Shown here piece after piece: positions 1-7,970 of a stretch of DNA of 15,280 bases. Origin of the DNA: Salegentibacter sp. (GTDB lineage: Bacteria; Bacteroidota; Bacteroidia; Flavobacteriales; Flavobacteriaceae). The stretch covers positions 1-15,280 of the forward strand of contig JAGXIG010000099.1 of the NCBI GenBank assembly GCA_024635815.1, read 5' to 3'. The notes below the pieces were generated by a model. The model ran no database searches. It was not told where the DNA came from and saw only the letters and a list, made by a program, of their open reading frames with translations. The position numbers and the translations under genes are program-made. Numbering within the stretch: position 1 is the first letter of the stretch; every line of letters begins with the position of its first letter.

Positions 1-1902
1 CAGGTTTTGATCAATTTTATTGAAAAATATCCGGAATCTGAAAACAGGGCGGCTATGGAAAGTTTGCTAATAGATTCTTTCCTTACCTCCGGAAATTTTG
101 AAGAAGCGATGCGCTTGTTGGAGAACAACCGCAATTTCAGCGATAAGCAGGCATACCAAAAAGTAGCTTATTATTACGGACTTCAGCTTTATGAAGAAGG
201 TGATTATGCAAAAGCCATCACTAATTTTGAGAAAGCACTTTCTGAGCCCAGAGATCAAGAGATAACAGCTAAAGCTACCTTCTGGAAAGCTGAAAGTGAA
301 TATAATATTAATAGAATTGACGATGCAATAATTGGTTATCGCGAGTTTGCGGGGATGAATGCTGCACAGGGTACCGATGAACTGGAAAACCTGGATTATA
401 ACCTTGGTTATGCATATTTCAAAAAGAATGAGTATTCCAGAGCGATAGAATATTTTAAGCGTTATTCTGAAAATGGATCCAACGATGTTGCTCGTAGAAA
501 TGATGCTTTATTGCGTTTGGGGGATACATATTTTGTTAGTAGCCAATACTGGCCGGCGATTGAAGCTTATGATAAAGCACTTTTGCTAAGCGGTGATAAC
601 GATTATGCCGCTTTTCAAAGGGCAATGAGCTACGGTTTTATAGATAGACGAGACACCAAAATTTCTGAACTTAGAAGTTTTATAAATCAATATTCGCGGT
701 CTTCCTTTAGAGACGATGCAATGTATGAGTTGGGGAACACTTTTGTTTCCGCCAATAATACTTCTGAAGCATTATCAGCTTACGACAGGTTGATTAGAGA
801 AGTGCCACAAAGTGCATTTGTTCCCAAAGCAATGCTTAGGCAGGCGCTTATTCATTATAATGCTGATAACGGAAACCGTGCTTTAGAAAGGTTAAAAAAA
901 GTAGTTAATGACTACCCTGATACGCCCGAGGCTATGCAGGCGGTTTCTACTGCAAGAATGGTTTACGTAGATCTTGGCCGAACTGATGAGTATGCTGATT
1001 GGGTACAAAACATAGATTTTGTAGAAGTTACCGATGCCGATTTAGATAATACTACTTACGAGTCTGCAGAAAATCAATATTTCAATAATGAATATGATAG
1101 AGCGATTAGCGGATTTGAAAATTACCTGCAGCGATTCCCTAACGGAATTCACTCTATAAACGCAAACTTCTATTTAGGGCAAATGTATTTTAGAAATGGA
1201 AACAAGGAGAAAGCAGCGGCTAATTACCGATCTGTAGCCGATAAACCTAAAAATGAATTCACGGAAGATGCGCTTTCAAGATTGTCTGAAATCTTGCTGG
1301 AAAATAAAAATTACCGTGAAGCGGTGAGTTATTTAGAAAGGTTAGAGAAAGAAGCCAGCTCTGAACAGAATGTGATTTTTGCACAATCTAACCTTATGAA
1401 ATCTTACCTGGAATTAGATCAGCCGGAAAAAGCTGCCAACTATGCCGATAAGGTTTTGGCTAATTCGGCTTCAGATTCAGAAGCTAGGAACGACGCTCGT
1501 GTAATTGTTGCGAGAGCCGCTTTTGCATCAGGAAATATGAGTAAAGCGAAAAGCGCATATTCCGAAGTACAAAAAACTGCAAAAGGAGAACTGGCTGCCG
1601 AGGCTTTATATTATGATGCTTACTTTAAGAATGAAAGCGGAAACTTCGAAGCTTCTAATGCCGCGGTACAAATCCTTGCTAAAGATTTTTCCGGATATAA
1701 ACGCTGGGGGGCAAAAGGCTTGGTGTTGATGGCCGATAATTTCTACGAACTGGACGATACTTATCAAGCTACCTATATTTTGGAAAATGTAATTAAGAAT
1801 TTTCCAAACTATCCTGAAATTGTTCAGGAAGCAAAGCAGGAACTTTCCAGGATAAAGACGGAAGCAGCAAAAACCAACTCTTCAGTAGAAGCAAATAACT
1901 AA
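1..1902 (+). CDS. Tetratricopeptide-repeat protein, 5'-truncated by the window edge
   Basis: The reading frame is open from base 1 (codons CAG GTT TTG), so the TTG at base 7 is not a credible start and the real N-terminus lies upstream. The visible 633 codons are a run of about twelve TPR-like helical hairpins with the usual pattern of a small residue, Tyr/Phe, then A-I/A-x-x-x-F/Y (for example around residues 53-77, 127-152, 163-189, 236-263, 353-380 and 418-445 counted from base 7). Such repeats form a superhelical protein-binding scaffold; no enzyme domain is seen. The C-terminus is a short charged, Ser/Asn-rich tail. The next gene, an outer-membrane barrel, begins 34 bases downstream on the same strand, so the two are probably one operon and the TPR protein may be periplasmic or envelope-associated. 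Localisation cannot be judged because any signal peptide is outside the window. The TPR fold is secure; the partner is unknown. Confidence 0.85.
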   Translation, partial: QVLINFIEKYPESENRAAMESLLIDSFLTSGNFEEAMRLLENNRNFSDKQAYQKVAYYYGLQLYEEGDYAKAITNFEKALSEPRDQEITAKATFWKAESEYNINRIDDAIIGYREFAGMNAAQGTDELENLDYNLGYAYFKKNEYSRAIEYFKRYSENGSNDVARRNDALLRLGDTYFVSSQYWPAIEAYDKALLLSGDNDYAAFQRAMSYGFIDRRDTKISELRSFINQYSRSSFRDDAMYELGNTFVSANNTSEALSAYDRLIREVPQSAFVPKAMLRQALIHYNADNGNRALERLKKVVNDYPDTPEAMQAVSTARMVYVDLGRTDEYADWVQNIDFVEVTDADLDNTTYESAENQYFNNEYDRAISGFENYLQRFPNGIHSINANFYLGQMYFRNGNKEKAAANYRSVADKPKNEFTEDALSRLSEILLENKNYREAVSYLERLEKEASSEQNVIFAQSNLMKSYLELDQPEKAANYADKVLANSASDSEARNDARVIVARAAFASGNMSKAKSAYSEVQKTAKGELAAEALYYDAYFKNESGNFEASNAAVQILAKDFSGYKRWGAKGLVLMADNFYELDDTYQATYILENVIKNFPNYPEIVQEAKQELSRIKTEAAKTNSSVEANN

Positions 1903-1936
1903 TTCAACTTTCAATCTAACATTTAAGAATTTCTAT

Positions 1937-3664
1937 ATGCAAATGTTTTCAATAAAAAGAAGCCTGTTTTTAAGTATATTTTTAATTAGTGGGGCTCTTT
2001 TTGCTCAGGATCCTATAGATAGCGAAACCGTAACGGTAATAAAACCATACACCCCCACGGTGCAAGATGCTAACAAGATAAAACAAACCCCTAGCCAGTC
2101 AGATTCTGTGAGGACCGAAAAAAGGCCTGTACAATACAGCATATTTTCAGTTCCGGTAGCATCTACGTTTACTCCCGCAAAGGGACGCGCTACTACGGTA
2201 GAAAGAGAACGACCTGTAAAGGTCTACGATAATTATGCGAGTCTTGGTTTTGGAAATTACGGTAATCTTCTGGCCGAATTTTATAGTAACCTGGAAGTAA
2301 GTCGAAGCGATAATTTTGGAATCTACTTAAATCATAATTCTTCACAGGGTGGTATAGACGGGATAGAATTAGACGATAAATTTTATGATACCGAGCTAAA
2401 CTTAAGTTATAATTCTAAAACACGTGACTTGGGTTGGAAAACCGAAGTAGGGGCACAGCACCAGCTATTTAACTGGTATGGTTTGCCACAGGGGAACAAT
2501 TTTAGCAATGCAGAATTAAATGCCATAGACCCTTCTCAGAATTATTTTTCAGCTTATGCCGGTGCCGAAATTGAGCTTTATGATTCCTTTTTTGATAATG
2601 CCCGTGGTACTTTTAGACATACCGGAGATTCTTATTCTACTGCAGAAAACCATTTTGACGCCCGCGGTACTTTTGAAGTGAATATCGCCGATGAATTAAT
2701 AACCACAAATATCTATACCGATATCGTGAATGGCCAGATGGGAGAACAATTTCCACTACCAATGAATACCGATTACACCTTTATGAACTTCGGGATTAAT
2801 CCCAGTTTATTGATTCTAAGGGACGACCTCACCTTAAACCTTGGTGTAGCTTTTTTCTACAGCCAGGATGTAGAAAACAGCGATGGTAACTTTTATATTT
2901 ACCCAAAAGTAACAGCCAGTTATAGATTAGGCGGAGATTATTTTACACCTTATGCTGGTTTAGAAGGTGGTTTGCAACAAAACACCTATTATAAATTTAT
3001 TCAGGAAAACCCTTATGTATCTCCCAGTTTAGAAATTAGGCCAACCGACAATGAGTATAATGCGTATGTTGGAGCTAAAGGGAAATTAAGTAATAGTATT
3101 TCCTATAATTTCAAAACAGGCTATGAGTCGCAATTCAACAAGGCAATGTTTAAACGCAATACACAGGCAAATGATTTATTAGCTGAAAATTATGCTTACG
3201 GGAATTCCTTTGAAGTAGTTTATGACGATGTAAAAACACTGTCTGTGGCAGGAGAAGTTAATGTTGATGTAAACCGAAATTTTCGCCTTGGAATTAATGC
3301 GGAATACTTTAATTACAGCACAGAAGATGAAGTAGAAGCCTGGAACCTTCCCGATTTTAAAGCTTCTTTAAATGCCGATTACCAGATTAACGAGAAATGG
3401 TACACAGGGGCAAATTTATTCTTTATAGGAGAGCGTTTTGATCAGGAAAGGATTGTTTCAGCCCAGGAACCTACAATAAATACTATTACCCTTGACAGCT
3501 TTTTTGATGTAAATGCTCATTTAGGCTACCGCTTTAACGAAAGACTTTCAATATTTGCAAAAGGAAGCAACCTGCTCAATAATGATTATCAACGTTGGAC
3601 AAACTTTAGGGTACAGGGATTACAGGTTCTCGCCGGAGCGACTTACAAATTCGATTTTCAATAA
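1937..3664 (+). CDS. Outer-membrane beta-barrel protein, TonB-receptor-like but without an evident plug domain
   Basis: The 575-residue protein starts with a signal peptide (Lys/Arg at 7-8, hydrophobic core about 10-22, cleavage near FA-QD at 23-24). Mature residues 31-38 (TVTVIKPY) resemble a TonB box. A Pro/Thr-rich linker follows, and from about residue 95 to the end there are alternating amphipathic beta strands rich in Tyr, Asn, Gly and Phe with short turns. The last strand ends YKFDFQ, close to the aromatic C-terminal signature of barrels inserted by BAM. A canonical TonB receptor has a plug of about 130 residues before the barrel and is usually 650-1000 residues long; I see no plug. 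It may therefore be a porin-like barrel or a plug-less receptor relative. A second Met at residue 3 is an alternative start. It follows the TPR gene by 34 bases and ends at a strong terminator. Substrate unknown. Confidence 0.8.
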   Translation: MQMFSIKRSLFLSIFLISGALFAQDPIDSETVTVIKPYTPTVQDANKIKQTPSQSDSVRTEKRPVQYSIFSVPVASTFTPAKGRATTVERERPVKVYDNYASLGFGNYGNLLAEFYSNLEVSRSDNFGIYLNHNSSQGGIDGIELDDKFYDTELNLSYNSKTRDLGWKTEVGAQHQLFNWYGLPQGNNFSNAELNAIDPSQNYFSAYAGAEIELYDSFFDNARGTFRHTGDSYSTAENHFDARGTFEVNIADELITTNIYTDIVNGQMGEQFPLPMNTDYTFMNFGINPSLLILRDDLTLNLGVAFFYSQDVENSDGNFYIYPKVTASYRLGGDYFTPYAGLEGGLQQNTYYKFIQENPYVSPSLEIRPTDNEYNAYVGAKGKLSNSISYNFKTGYESQFNKAMFKRNTQANDLLAENYAYGNSFEVVYDDVKTLSVAGEVNVDVNRNFRLGINAEYFNYSTEDEVEAWNLPDFKASLNADYQINEKWYTGANLFFIGERFDQERIVSAQEPTINTITLDSFFDVNAHLGYRFNERLSIFAKGSNLLNNDYQRWTNFRVQGLQVLAGATYKFDFQ

Positions 3665-3684
3665 AAAAGCATACCTTAAATATG

Positions 3685-3712
3685 AAAAAGCATCTTTTAA
3701 AGATGCTTTTTT
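3685..3712 (+). terminator. Intrinsic terminator after the TPR/barrel operon
   Basis: An 11-bp stem (AAAAAGCATCT pairing with AGATGCTTTTT) encloses a 5-base loop and ends in a T run, 20 bases after the barrel gene stop. A second, weaker hairpin at 3741-3761 (AAAGGACT / AGTCTTTT) follows. Confidence 0.85.
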
Positions 3713-3798
3713 GCTTTATTAATAATAGGTTTGCTATAGTAAAGGACTTTAAAAGTCTTTTCTACAGGGATTTAAAGTCATAATTTTCGAAAAATTCC

Positions 3799-3841
3799 TT
3801 AACAATAACACAACATTAGAAATTCAGAATTAACATTAGAA
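3799..3841 (+). repeat. Short direct repeats upstream of the PiT-like gene, possible operator
   Basis: AACATTAGAA occurs twice, at 3812-3821 and 3832-3841, exactly 20 bases apart, and a related AACAATA starts at 3801, 11 bases before the first copy. The hexamer TTAACA occurs at 3799-3804 and 3830-3835. Spacing in multiples of about a helical turn is what a response-regulator site would show. A weak -7-like box (TAATATTG, 3847-3854) follows. The rest of 3665-3928 is A+T-rich and shows no gene. The repeats are seen; a regulatory role is inferred and uncertain in such biased sequence. Confidence 0.35.
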
Positions 3842-3928
3842 CTGAGTAATATTGTATCCAATTTTTAAAATGGTTTTATAATGAAAGCTTATTTTTAAAA
3901 AACCAAATTTATTAAAATAGCTACTTAA

Positions 3929-5056
3929 ATGGCAAAAGGCAGTAAGTTTCAACGCAGTGACCGGTCCCGTCCTTATTTGAACGTTCTGGACTTTTTGGTT
4001 CAGGAAAAAACATTTTTATCACTTGTTATTGTTGGTATTATTGTAGCCGGAATTTCTACAGGTTATGGTCGTGCCGCGATGTGGGTTGGTTTTTTATTTG
4101 CTGCTTATGCGGCTGTTGCAAACGATAGTATTCAATCTCTCGGAACATTTATTGAAAGTAATAAAGATAAAAAGTGGTGGGTGCTTTGGCTGTTTACAGG
4201 GGGTATATTCCTTGCAACCGTTACGTGGAGTTGGGTTTATTATGATGGGGATGTTACTTATCAACGTCTCTTAAATCCCGATGGCACTTCAGATTATCCA
4301 CATCCCGAACAATTTAGTTTTTTCCAGGTAATAGCTCCGTTAGTATTGTTGATTCTAACGCGTTTAAAAATGCCGGTATCTACTACGTTCCTGCTTTTAA
4401 GTGTGTTTAGTGCCGATACTTCAGGGATTACCTCGGTAATTTGGAAGAGTTGGACGGGTTATATTATGGCCTTTATACTTTCTTTCCTAGTATGGTACCT
4501 TTCCTATAATTTTATAAGAAAATACTTTAAAAGCCGGAAATTCAACCATAGTTGGACGGCAGTTCAATGGATTGTAAGTGGAACACTTTGGGCTGTGTGG
4601 GTAATGCAGGATGGAGCCAATATTGCCGTATTCCTTCCGCGAGAACAAACATTAACTCAATTCATCATCTTTGCCTTAACTATTTTCGCTGGCCTTGGCT
4701 TTCTGTATTATTTGCGTGGAGACAAGATTCAGGAAGTAGTAAGTGAGAAGGTAAGGATTTCTGACATTCGTGCGGCGACCTTAGTAGATTTAACTTATGT
4801 AATTCTGCTTATATATAAACTGTTTATTAGTACGGTGCCAATGAGTACTACCTGGGTCTTCCTTGGTATAATTGGTGGTCGGGAAATCGCCATTAGCCTC
4901 GCGAGAAATAAAAAAGGTAAAAAACACCGAATGAAAGCCGGTAGGATGATCTTTAAAGATTTCTCCTATGCGATGATTGGTTTATTCGTATCAATAGCAC
5001 TTGCCGCTGCAGCGAACCAAAGTATACGGGACCAGATTATTGAAGCAGTCTTTTAA
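3929..5056 (+). CDS. Divergent PiT (PHO4)-family permease-like inner-membrane protein
   Basis: This 375-residue protein has about nine to ten hydrophobic segments. It shows the internal duplication typical of PiT inorganic phosphate transporters: VANDSIQSLGT (about residues 63-73) matches the first GANDxxxxxGT signature, MPVSTTFLL (about 149-157) matches the PVSTTH motif, and in the second half DGANIAVFLP (about 227-236) and VPMSTTWVFLGIIGG (about 307-321) repeat the pair. The second signature is degenerate: Ile replaces the Asp that normally follows GAN, and an Asp sits just before the Gly instead. Phosphate or another oxyanion is the obvious guess for substrate but is not shown by the sequence. 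The first 30 residues are basic and cytoplasmic in character. The gene is a single transcription unit flanked by terminators. Start: the ATG at 3929 is the first in frame and gives a complete first helix. Confidence 0.72.
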   Translation: MAKGSKFQRSDRSRPYLNVLDFLVQEKTFLSLVIVGIIVAGISTGYGRAAMWVGFLFAAYAAVANDSIQSLGTFIESNKDKKWWVLWLFTGGIFLATVTWSWVYYDGDVTYQRLLNPDGTSDYPHPEQFSFFQVIAPLVLLILTRLKMPVSTTFLLLSVFSADTSGITSVIWKSWTGYIMAFILSFLVWYLSYNFIRKYFKSRKFNHSWTAVQWIVSGTLWAVWVMQDGANIAVFLPREQTLTQFIIFALTIFAGLGFLYYLRGDKIQEVVSEKVRISDIRAATLVDLTYVILLIYKLFISTVPMSTTWVFLGIIGGREIAISLARNKKGKKHRMKAGRMIFKDFSYAMIGLFVSIALAAAANQSIRDQIIEAVF

Positions 5057-5080
5057 AATTACTAATTAAATAAACATACC

Positions 5081-5112
5081 AAAATGCGCCATTAACGGGC
5101 GCATTTTTTATT
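5081..5112 (+). terminator. Intrinsic terminator after the PiT-like gene
   Basis: A 10-bp stem (AAAATGCGCC / GGCGCATTTT) with a 7-base loop is followed by TTTTTTATTTTT. It ends only about 20 bases before the amidohydrolase start, so the promoter of that gene must overlap the terminator or the gene depends on readthrough. Confidence 0.88.
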
Positions 5113-5132
5113 TTTATCCGAAAATTAAGAAA

Positions 5133-6761
5133 ATGAAAATAATTCTACTGTTTAGTTTACTGAGCATATTTCTTGTTTCCTGTAATTCTGAAGAAAAAGA
5201 GGAAGCTGATCTTCTGGTCTTTAATGCTGAAATTTATACTGTAGACGATAATTTTAGTACTGCTGAAGCCTTTGTAACCAAGGACGGGAAATTCCTGGAA
5301 ATTGGGGCTGCAGAAGCCCTCGAGAAAAAATATAAAGTAGCAGGGAAACTTGATGCCGGTGGAAAAAGTGTTTTTCCTGGCTTCATTGATGCTCACGCCC
5401 ATTTTTATCGTTTAGGGCTGCAACAGCAAAGGGTTGACCTTGCCGGAACTAAAAGTTTTGATGAGGTTGTGCAACGTATTGTTGATTTTCAGAATAAAAG
5501 AAACGTAGAATTTATTACCGGTAGGGGATGGGATCAAAATGATTGGGAAAATAAAGAATTCCCGACTAAAGATACTTTAGATCAGTTATTTCCTGATACT
5601 CCAATTGCTGTAACCCGTATAGATGGTCACGCGCTTTTGGTAAATCAGGCTGCCTTAGATAAAGCTGGAATTACTACTGAAACCACTTTTGATGGTGGTG
5701 ATATTGAACAAAAAAACGGTAAACTAACCGGTATCATCATAGATAACCCTATGGAGCTTATTGCTGCTGCTCAGCCCGCACCTTCTATAGAAGAGCAGGT
5801 AAACGCTTTGCTTGATGCTCAAAAGATTTCTTTTGAACAAGGCTTAACAACAGTTGTTGACGCCGGAATAGATAGAGAAACTATAGAACTTATGGATAGC
5901 CTTCATAAAGAAGAAAGTCTAAAGATCAGGTTATATGCGATGATTAGTAATACTGAAGAAAACCTTGATTACTACCTGGATAAAGATCCTATAAAAACCG
6001 AAAGATTAAATGTTCGGTCGGTTAAGTTTTATGGTGATGGTGCACTTGGTTCAAGGGGTGCTGCTTTAAAAGAAGAGTACAGCGACCGTGCCGGGCACTA
6101 TGGTGCTTTGCTTTCTCCGGTTGAAAGCTTTAAAGAAACAGCAGAACGCGTTGCTGTATCTAAGTTTCAGCTAAATACTCACGCCATTGGTGATTCGGCT
6201 AATTACCTGGTTTTAGAAACTTATGATGAACTTTTAAAAGACGACGAAGATCGTCGCTGGAGAGTTGAACATTCGCAGGTTATAGATTCTTCAGATTTTA
6301 AATATTTCAGCAAAAATATCATTCCATCTATCCAGCCAACTCACGCCACCAGCGATATGTATTGGGCTGAAGATCGCTTAGGCAAAGAAAGATTACAGGG
6401 AGCTTATGCCTACAAGAAATTATTGGACCAGGCGGGAATTGTTGCTCTAGGAACCGATTTTCCGGTAGAAGAAGTAAGTCCGTTTCTTACTTTCTACGCA
6501 GCGGTAGCAAGACAGGATACCGATAATTATCCTGAAGATGGTTTTATGAAAGAACAGGCCCTATCTCGCGAGGAAACCTTAAAAGGAATGACCATCTGGG
6601 CGGCTTTTGCTAATTTTGAAGAAGACGAAAAGGGTAGTATTGAAGCAGGAAAATTTGCCGATTTTATAATCCTGGATAAGGATATTATGAAAGTAGAGGC
6701 ATCTGAAATTCCTGGAATTAAAGTATTGGATACATACGTAAATGGCGAAAAAGTATATTAA
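5133..6761 (+). CDS. Lipoprotein amidohydrolase (YtcJ-like, amidohydrolase family 3)
   Basis: The 542-residue protein begins with a lipoprotein signal: hydrophobic 3-15, lipobox LVSC with Cys17 as the lipidated residue. Acidic residues follow (SEEKEE), resembling the Bacteroidota signal for export to the cell surface. The rest is a metal-dependent TIM-barrel hydrolase: a small beta domain about 25-80, the metal motif DAHAH at 86-90 (His88, His90), RxDGHALLVN at 162-171, Lys298 in VKFYGDGALGSRGA as the likely carbamylated lysine, NTHAIGD with His350, WRVEHSQ with His380, and LGTDFPVE with Asp442. The C-terminal segment ends with the family pattern GSIEAGKFADFIILD. The order fits YtcJ-type enzymes, which hydrolyse amide-like bonds; the substrate is unknown. 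It sits alone between a terminator and the next promoter. The family call is strong and the surface location is inferred. Confidence 0.9.
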   Translation: MKIILLFSLLSIFLVSCNSEEKEEADLLVFNAEIYTVDDNFSTAEAFVTKDGKFLEIGAAEALEKKYKVAGKLDAGGKSVFPGFIDAHAHFYRLGLQQQRVDLAGTKSFDEVVQRIVDFQNKRNVEFITGRGWDQNDWENKEFPTKDTLDQLFPDTPIAVTRIDGHALLVNQAALDKAGITTETTFDGGDIEQKNGKLTGIIIDNPMELIAAAQPAPSIEEQVNALLDAQKISFEQGLTTVVDAGIDRETIELMDSLHKEESLKIRLYAMISNTEENLDYYLDKDPIKTERLNVRSVKFYGDGALGSRGAALKEEYSDRAGHYGALLSPVESFKETAERVAVSKFQLNTHAIGDSANYLVLETYDELLKDDEDRRWRVEHSQVIDSSDFKYFSKNIIPSIQPTHATSDMYWAEDRLGKERLQGAYAYKKLLDQAGIVALGTDFPVEEVSPFLTFYAAVARQDTDNYPEDGFMKEQALSREETLKGMTIWAAFANFEEDEKGSIEAGKFADFIILDKDIMKVEASEIPGIKVLDTYVNGEKVY

Positions 6762-6781
6762 ATCATTCTATTAAAAATGGA

Positions 6782-6789
6782 TATCTTTG
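6782..6789 (+). promoter_or_regulatory. -7 promoter box for the cyclophilin-FKBP gene
   Basis: TATCTTTG is a perfect match to the Bacteroidota primary-sigma -7 consensus TAnnTTTG. It lies 20 bases before the ATG, leaving a very short leader. No good -33 TTG is visible at the expected distance, which would fall at the end of the amidohydrolase gene. Confidence 0.6.
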
Positions 6790-6809
6790 CACCCTAAAAA
6801 TATAAGAAA

Positions 6810-7742
6810 ATGAACGACGGATTATATGCTAAATTTTATACTACTAAAGGCCAAATTTTAGTGGAACTGGAATATGAAAAAGTACCCGGAACAGTTGGGA
6901 ACTTCGTAGGTCTTGCCGAAGGTAAGCTGGAGAACGATGCTTTTCCGCAGGGAAAACCTTATTATGACGATCTTAAATTTCACCGTGTGATTCCTAATTT
7001 TATGGTTCAGGGTGGTGATCCGCAGGGAACAGGAGTGGGTGGCCCGGGTTATAAATTTGAAGATGAAATTCATCCTGAATTAAAACACGATGCTCCCGGA
7101 AAACTTTCTATGGCAAATGCCGGTCCGGGCACCAACGGAAGTCAGTTTTTTATCACTCATACTGAAACTCCCTGGTTAGACGGGAAACATACCGTTTTTG
7201 GCAGTGTGATTGAAGGTCAGGATGTGGTTGATAGCATTAAGCAAGGTGATAAAATTGAAAAACTTGAAATTATAAGATCCGGAGAGACTGCACAGAATTT
7301 TAACGCTGTAGAATCTTTCAGACAGTTTGATGGCGCTAAGGCAAAAAGGGAAGAAGCCGCAAAACAACGGGAAGAAGAATTGTTGGGAAAATTATCCCAG
7401 GGTTTTAAAACCACAGAAAGCGGACTTAGATATAAAATCGAAAAGAAAGGTGAAGGTGCAAAACCCGAAAAAGGACAAACCGTTTCTGTACATTACAAAG
7501 GGATGCTTACCGATGGTAGCGTTTTCGATTCTTCTTATAAGAGAAATCAGCCGCTGGAATTTCCGGTAGGATTAGGGCACGTAATTAGCGGATGGGATGA
7601 AGGTATTCTTATGCTTAATGTTGGTGACCAAGCCCGTTTTGTGATTCCTTCACACCTGGCTTACGGGGAACAAGGTGCAGGTGGTGTAATTCCGCCAAAC
7701 GCAGCTTTAGTCTTTGATGTAGAATTGGTTGCAGTAAAGTAA
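6810..7742 (+). CDS. Dual-domain prolyl isomerase: cyclophilin fused to FKBP
   Basis: The 310-residue protein joins two unrelated peptidyl-prolyl isomerase folds. Residues about 1-158 are a bacterial-type cyclophilin: [15 protein letters not shown] (57-71) carries catalytic Arg59 and Gln67, then [12 protein letters not shown] (105-116) and [11 protein letters not shown] (121-131), with Trp122 at the position linked to cyclosporin binding. Residues about 165-200 form a charged, probably helical linker. Residues about 203-310 are an FKBP domain: VHYKGML with Tyr229, VFDSSY with Phe239 and Asp240, ISGWDEG with Trp262, LAYGEQG with Tyr286, and [12 protein letters not shown] near the end. There is no signal peptide, so it should act in the cytoplasm on proline-limited folding. 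The active-site residues of both domains appear intact. Fusions of this order are known from flavobacteria (dual-family immunophilins). It is monocistronic, with its own -7 box and a strong hairpin downstream. Confidence 0.95.
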   Translation: MNDGLYAKFYTTKGQILVELEYEKVPGTVGNFVGLAEGKLENDAFPQGKPYYDDLKFHRVIPNFMVQGGDPQGTGVGGPGYKFEDEIHPELKHDAPGKLSMANAGPGTNGSQFFITHTETPWLDGKHTVFGSVIEGQDVVDSIKQGDKIEKLEIIRSGETAQNFNAVESFRQFDGAKAKREEAAKQREEELLGKLSQGFKTTESGLRYKIEKKGEGAKPEKGQTVSVHYKGMLTDGSVFDSSYKRNQPLEFPVGLGHVISGWDEGILMLNVGDQARFVIPSHLAYGEQGAGGVIPPNAALVFDVELVAVK

Positions 7743-7766
7743 AAAGCCCAATCACGTGTTAAAATA

Positions 7767-7805
7767 AAAAGACCTCACAGGTTTCCGAAAACTGTGAGGT
7801 CTTTT
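7767..7805. terminator. Long hairpin terminator, probably bidirectional
   Basis: A perfect 14-bp inverted repeat (AAAAGACCTCACAG at 7767-7780, CTGTGAGGTCTTTT at 7792-7805) with an 11-base loop has T runs at the 3' end on both strands. It lies 24 bases after the cyclophilin-FKBP stop. It would also stop minus-strand transcripts leaving the peroxiredoxin gene. Confidence 0.85.
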
Positions 7806-7850
7806 CTTATATAATAAGTGAAAAGAAACAAAATGTTTTTTCTTCTTATT

Positions 7851-7952
7851 CCGTCAAGCTGAATTTATTTCAGCTTCTAACATGAATAGATTATCAACAT
7901 ATTAGATCCTGAAAAAAACCCGCCTGAACGGACGGGCAGGTTCAGGATGACG
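7851..7952. repeat. Interspersed-repeat-like imperfect palindrome with a nested GC-rich hairpin
   Basis: The left arm begins CCGTCAAGCTGAA and the right arm ends TTCAGGATGACG; the reverse complement of the right arm (CGTCATCCTGAA) matches the left with two changes. Inner parts also match: TTTCAGCTTCTAA on the left against TTTCAGGATCTAA on the reverse complement of the right. The right arm carries about 26 extra bases holding a GC-rich hairpin (CCCGCC and GGACGGG, 7919-7936). From memory, palindromes of the type CGTCATnCTGAA...TTCAGGATGACG are abundant between genes in flavobacterial genomes. The palindrome is seen; its status as a genome-wide repeat is recalled and not tested here. Confidence 0.6.
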
Positions 7953-7970
7953 AACTTACCAGAGTTCGTT

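Noticed and set aside
7..9. TTG at base 7 as start of the TPR gene
   Set aside because: The frame is open to base 1 and begins in the middle of a repeat domain, so the gene is truncated by the window edge.
7806..7850. A/T-rich small hairpins after the 14-bp terminator
   Set aside because: The arms are imperfect and A/T only (such as AAGAAACA / TGTTTTTTCTT), so they are not distinguishable from chance.
7919..7952. GC-rich repeated bases as part of a CRISPR array
   Set aside because: There is a single palindromic unit with no regularly spaced repeats or spacers and no cas genes.
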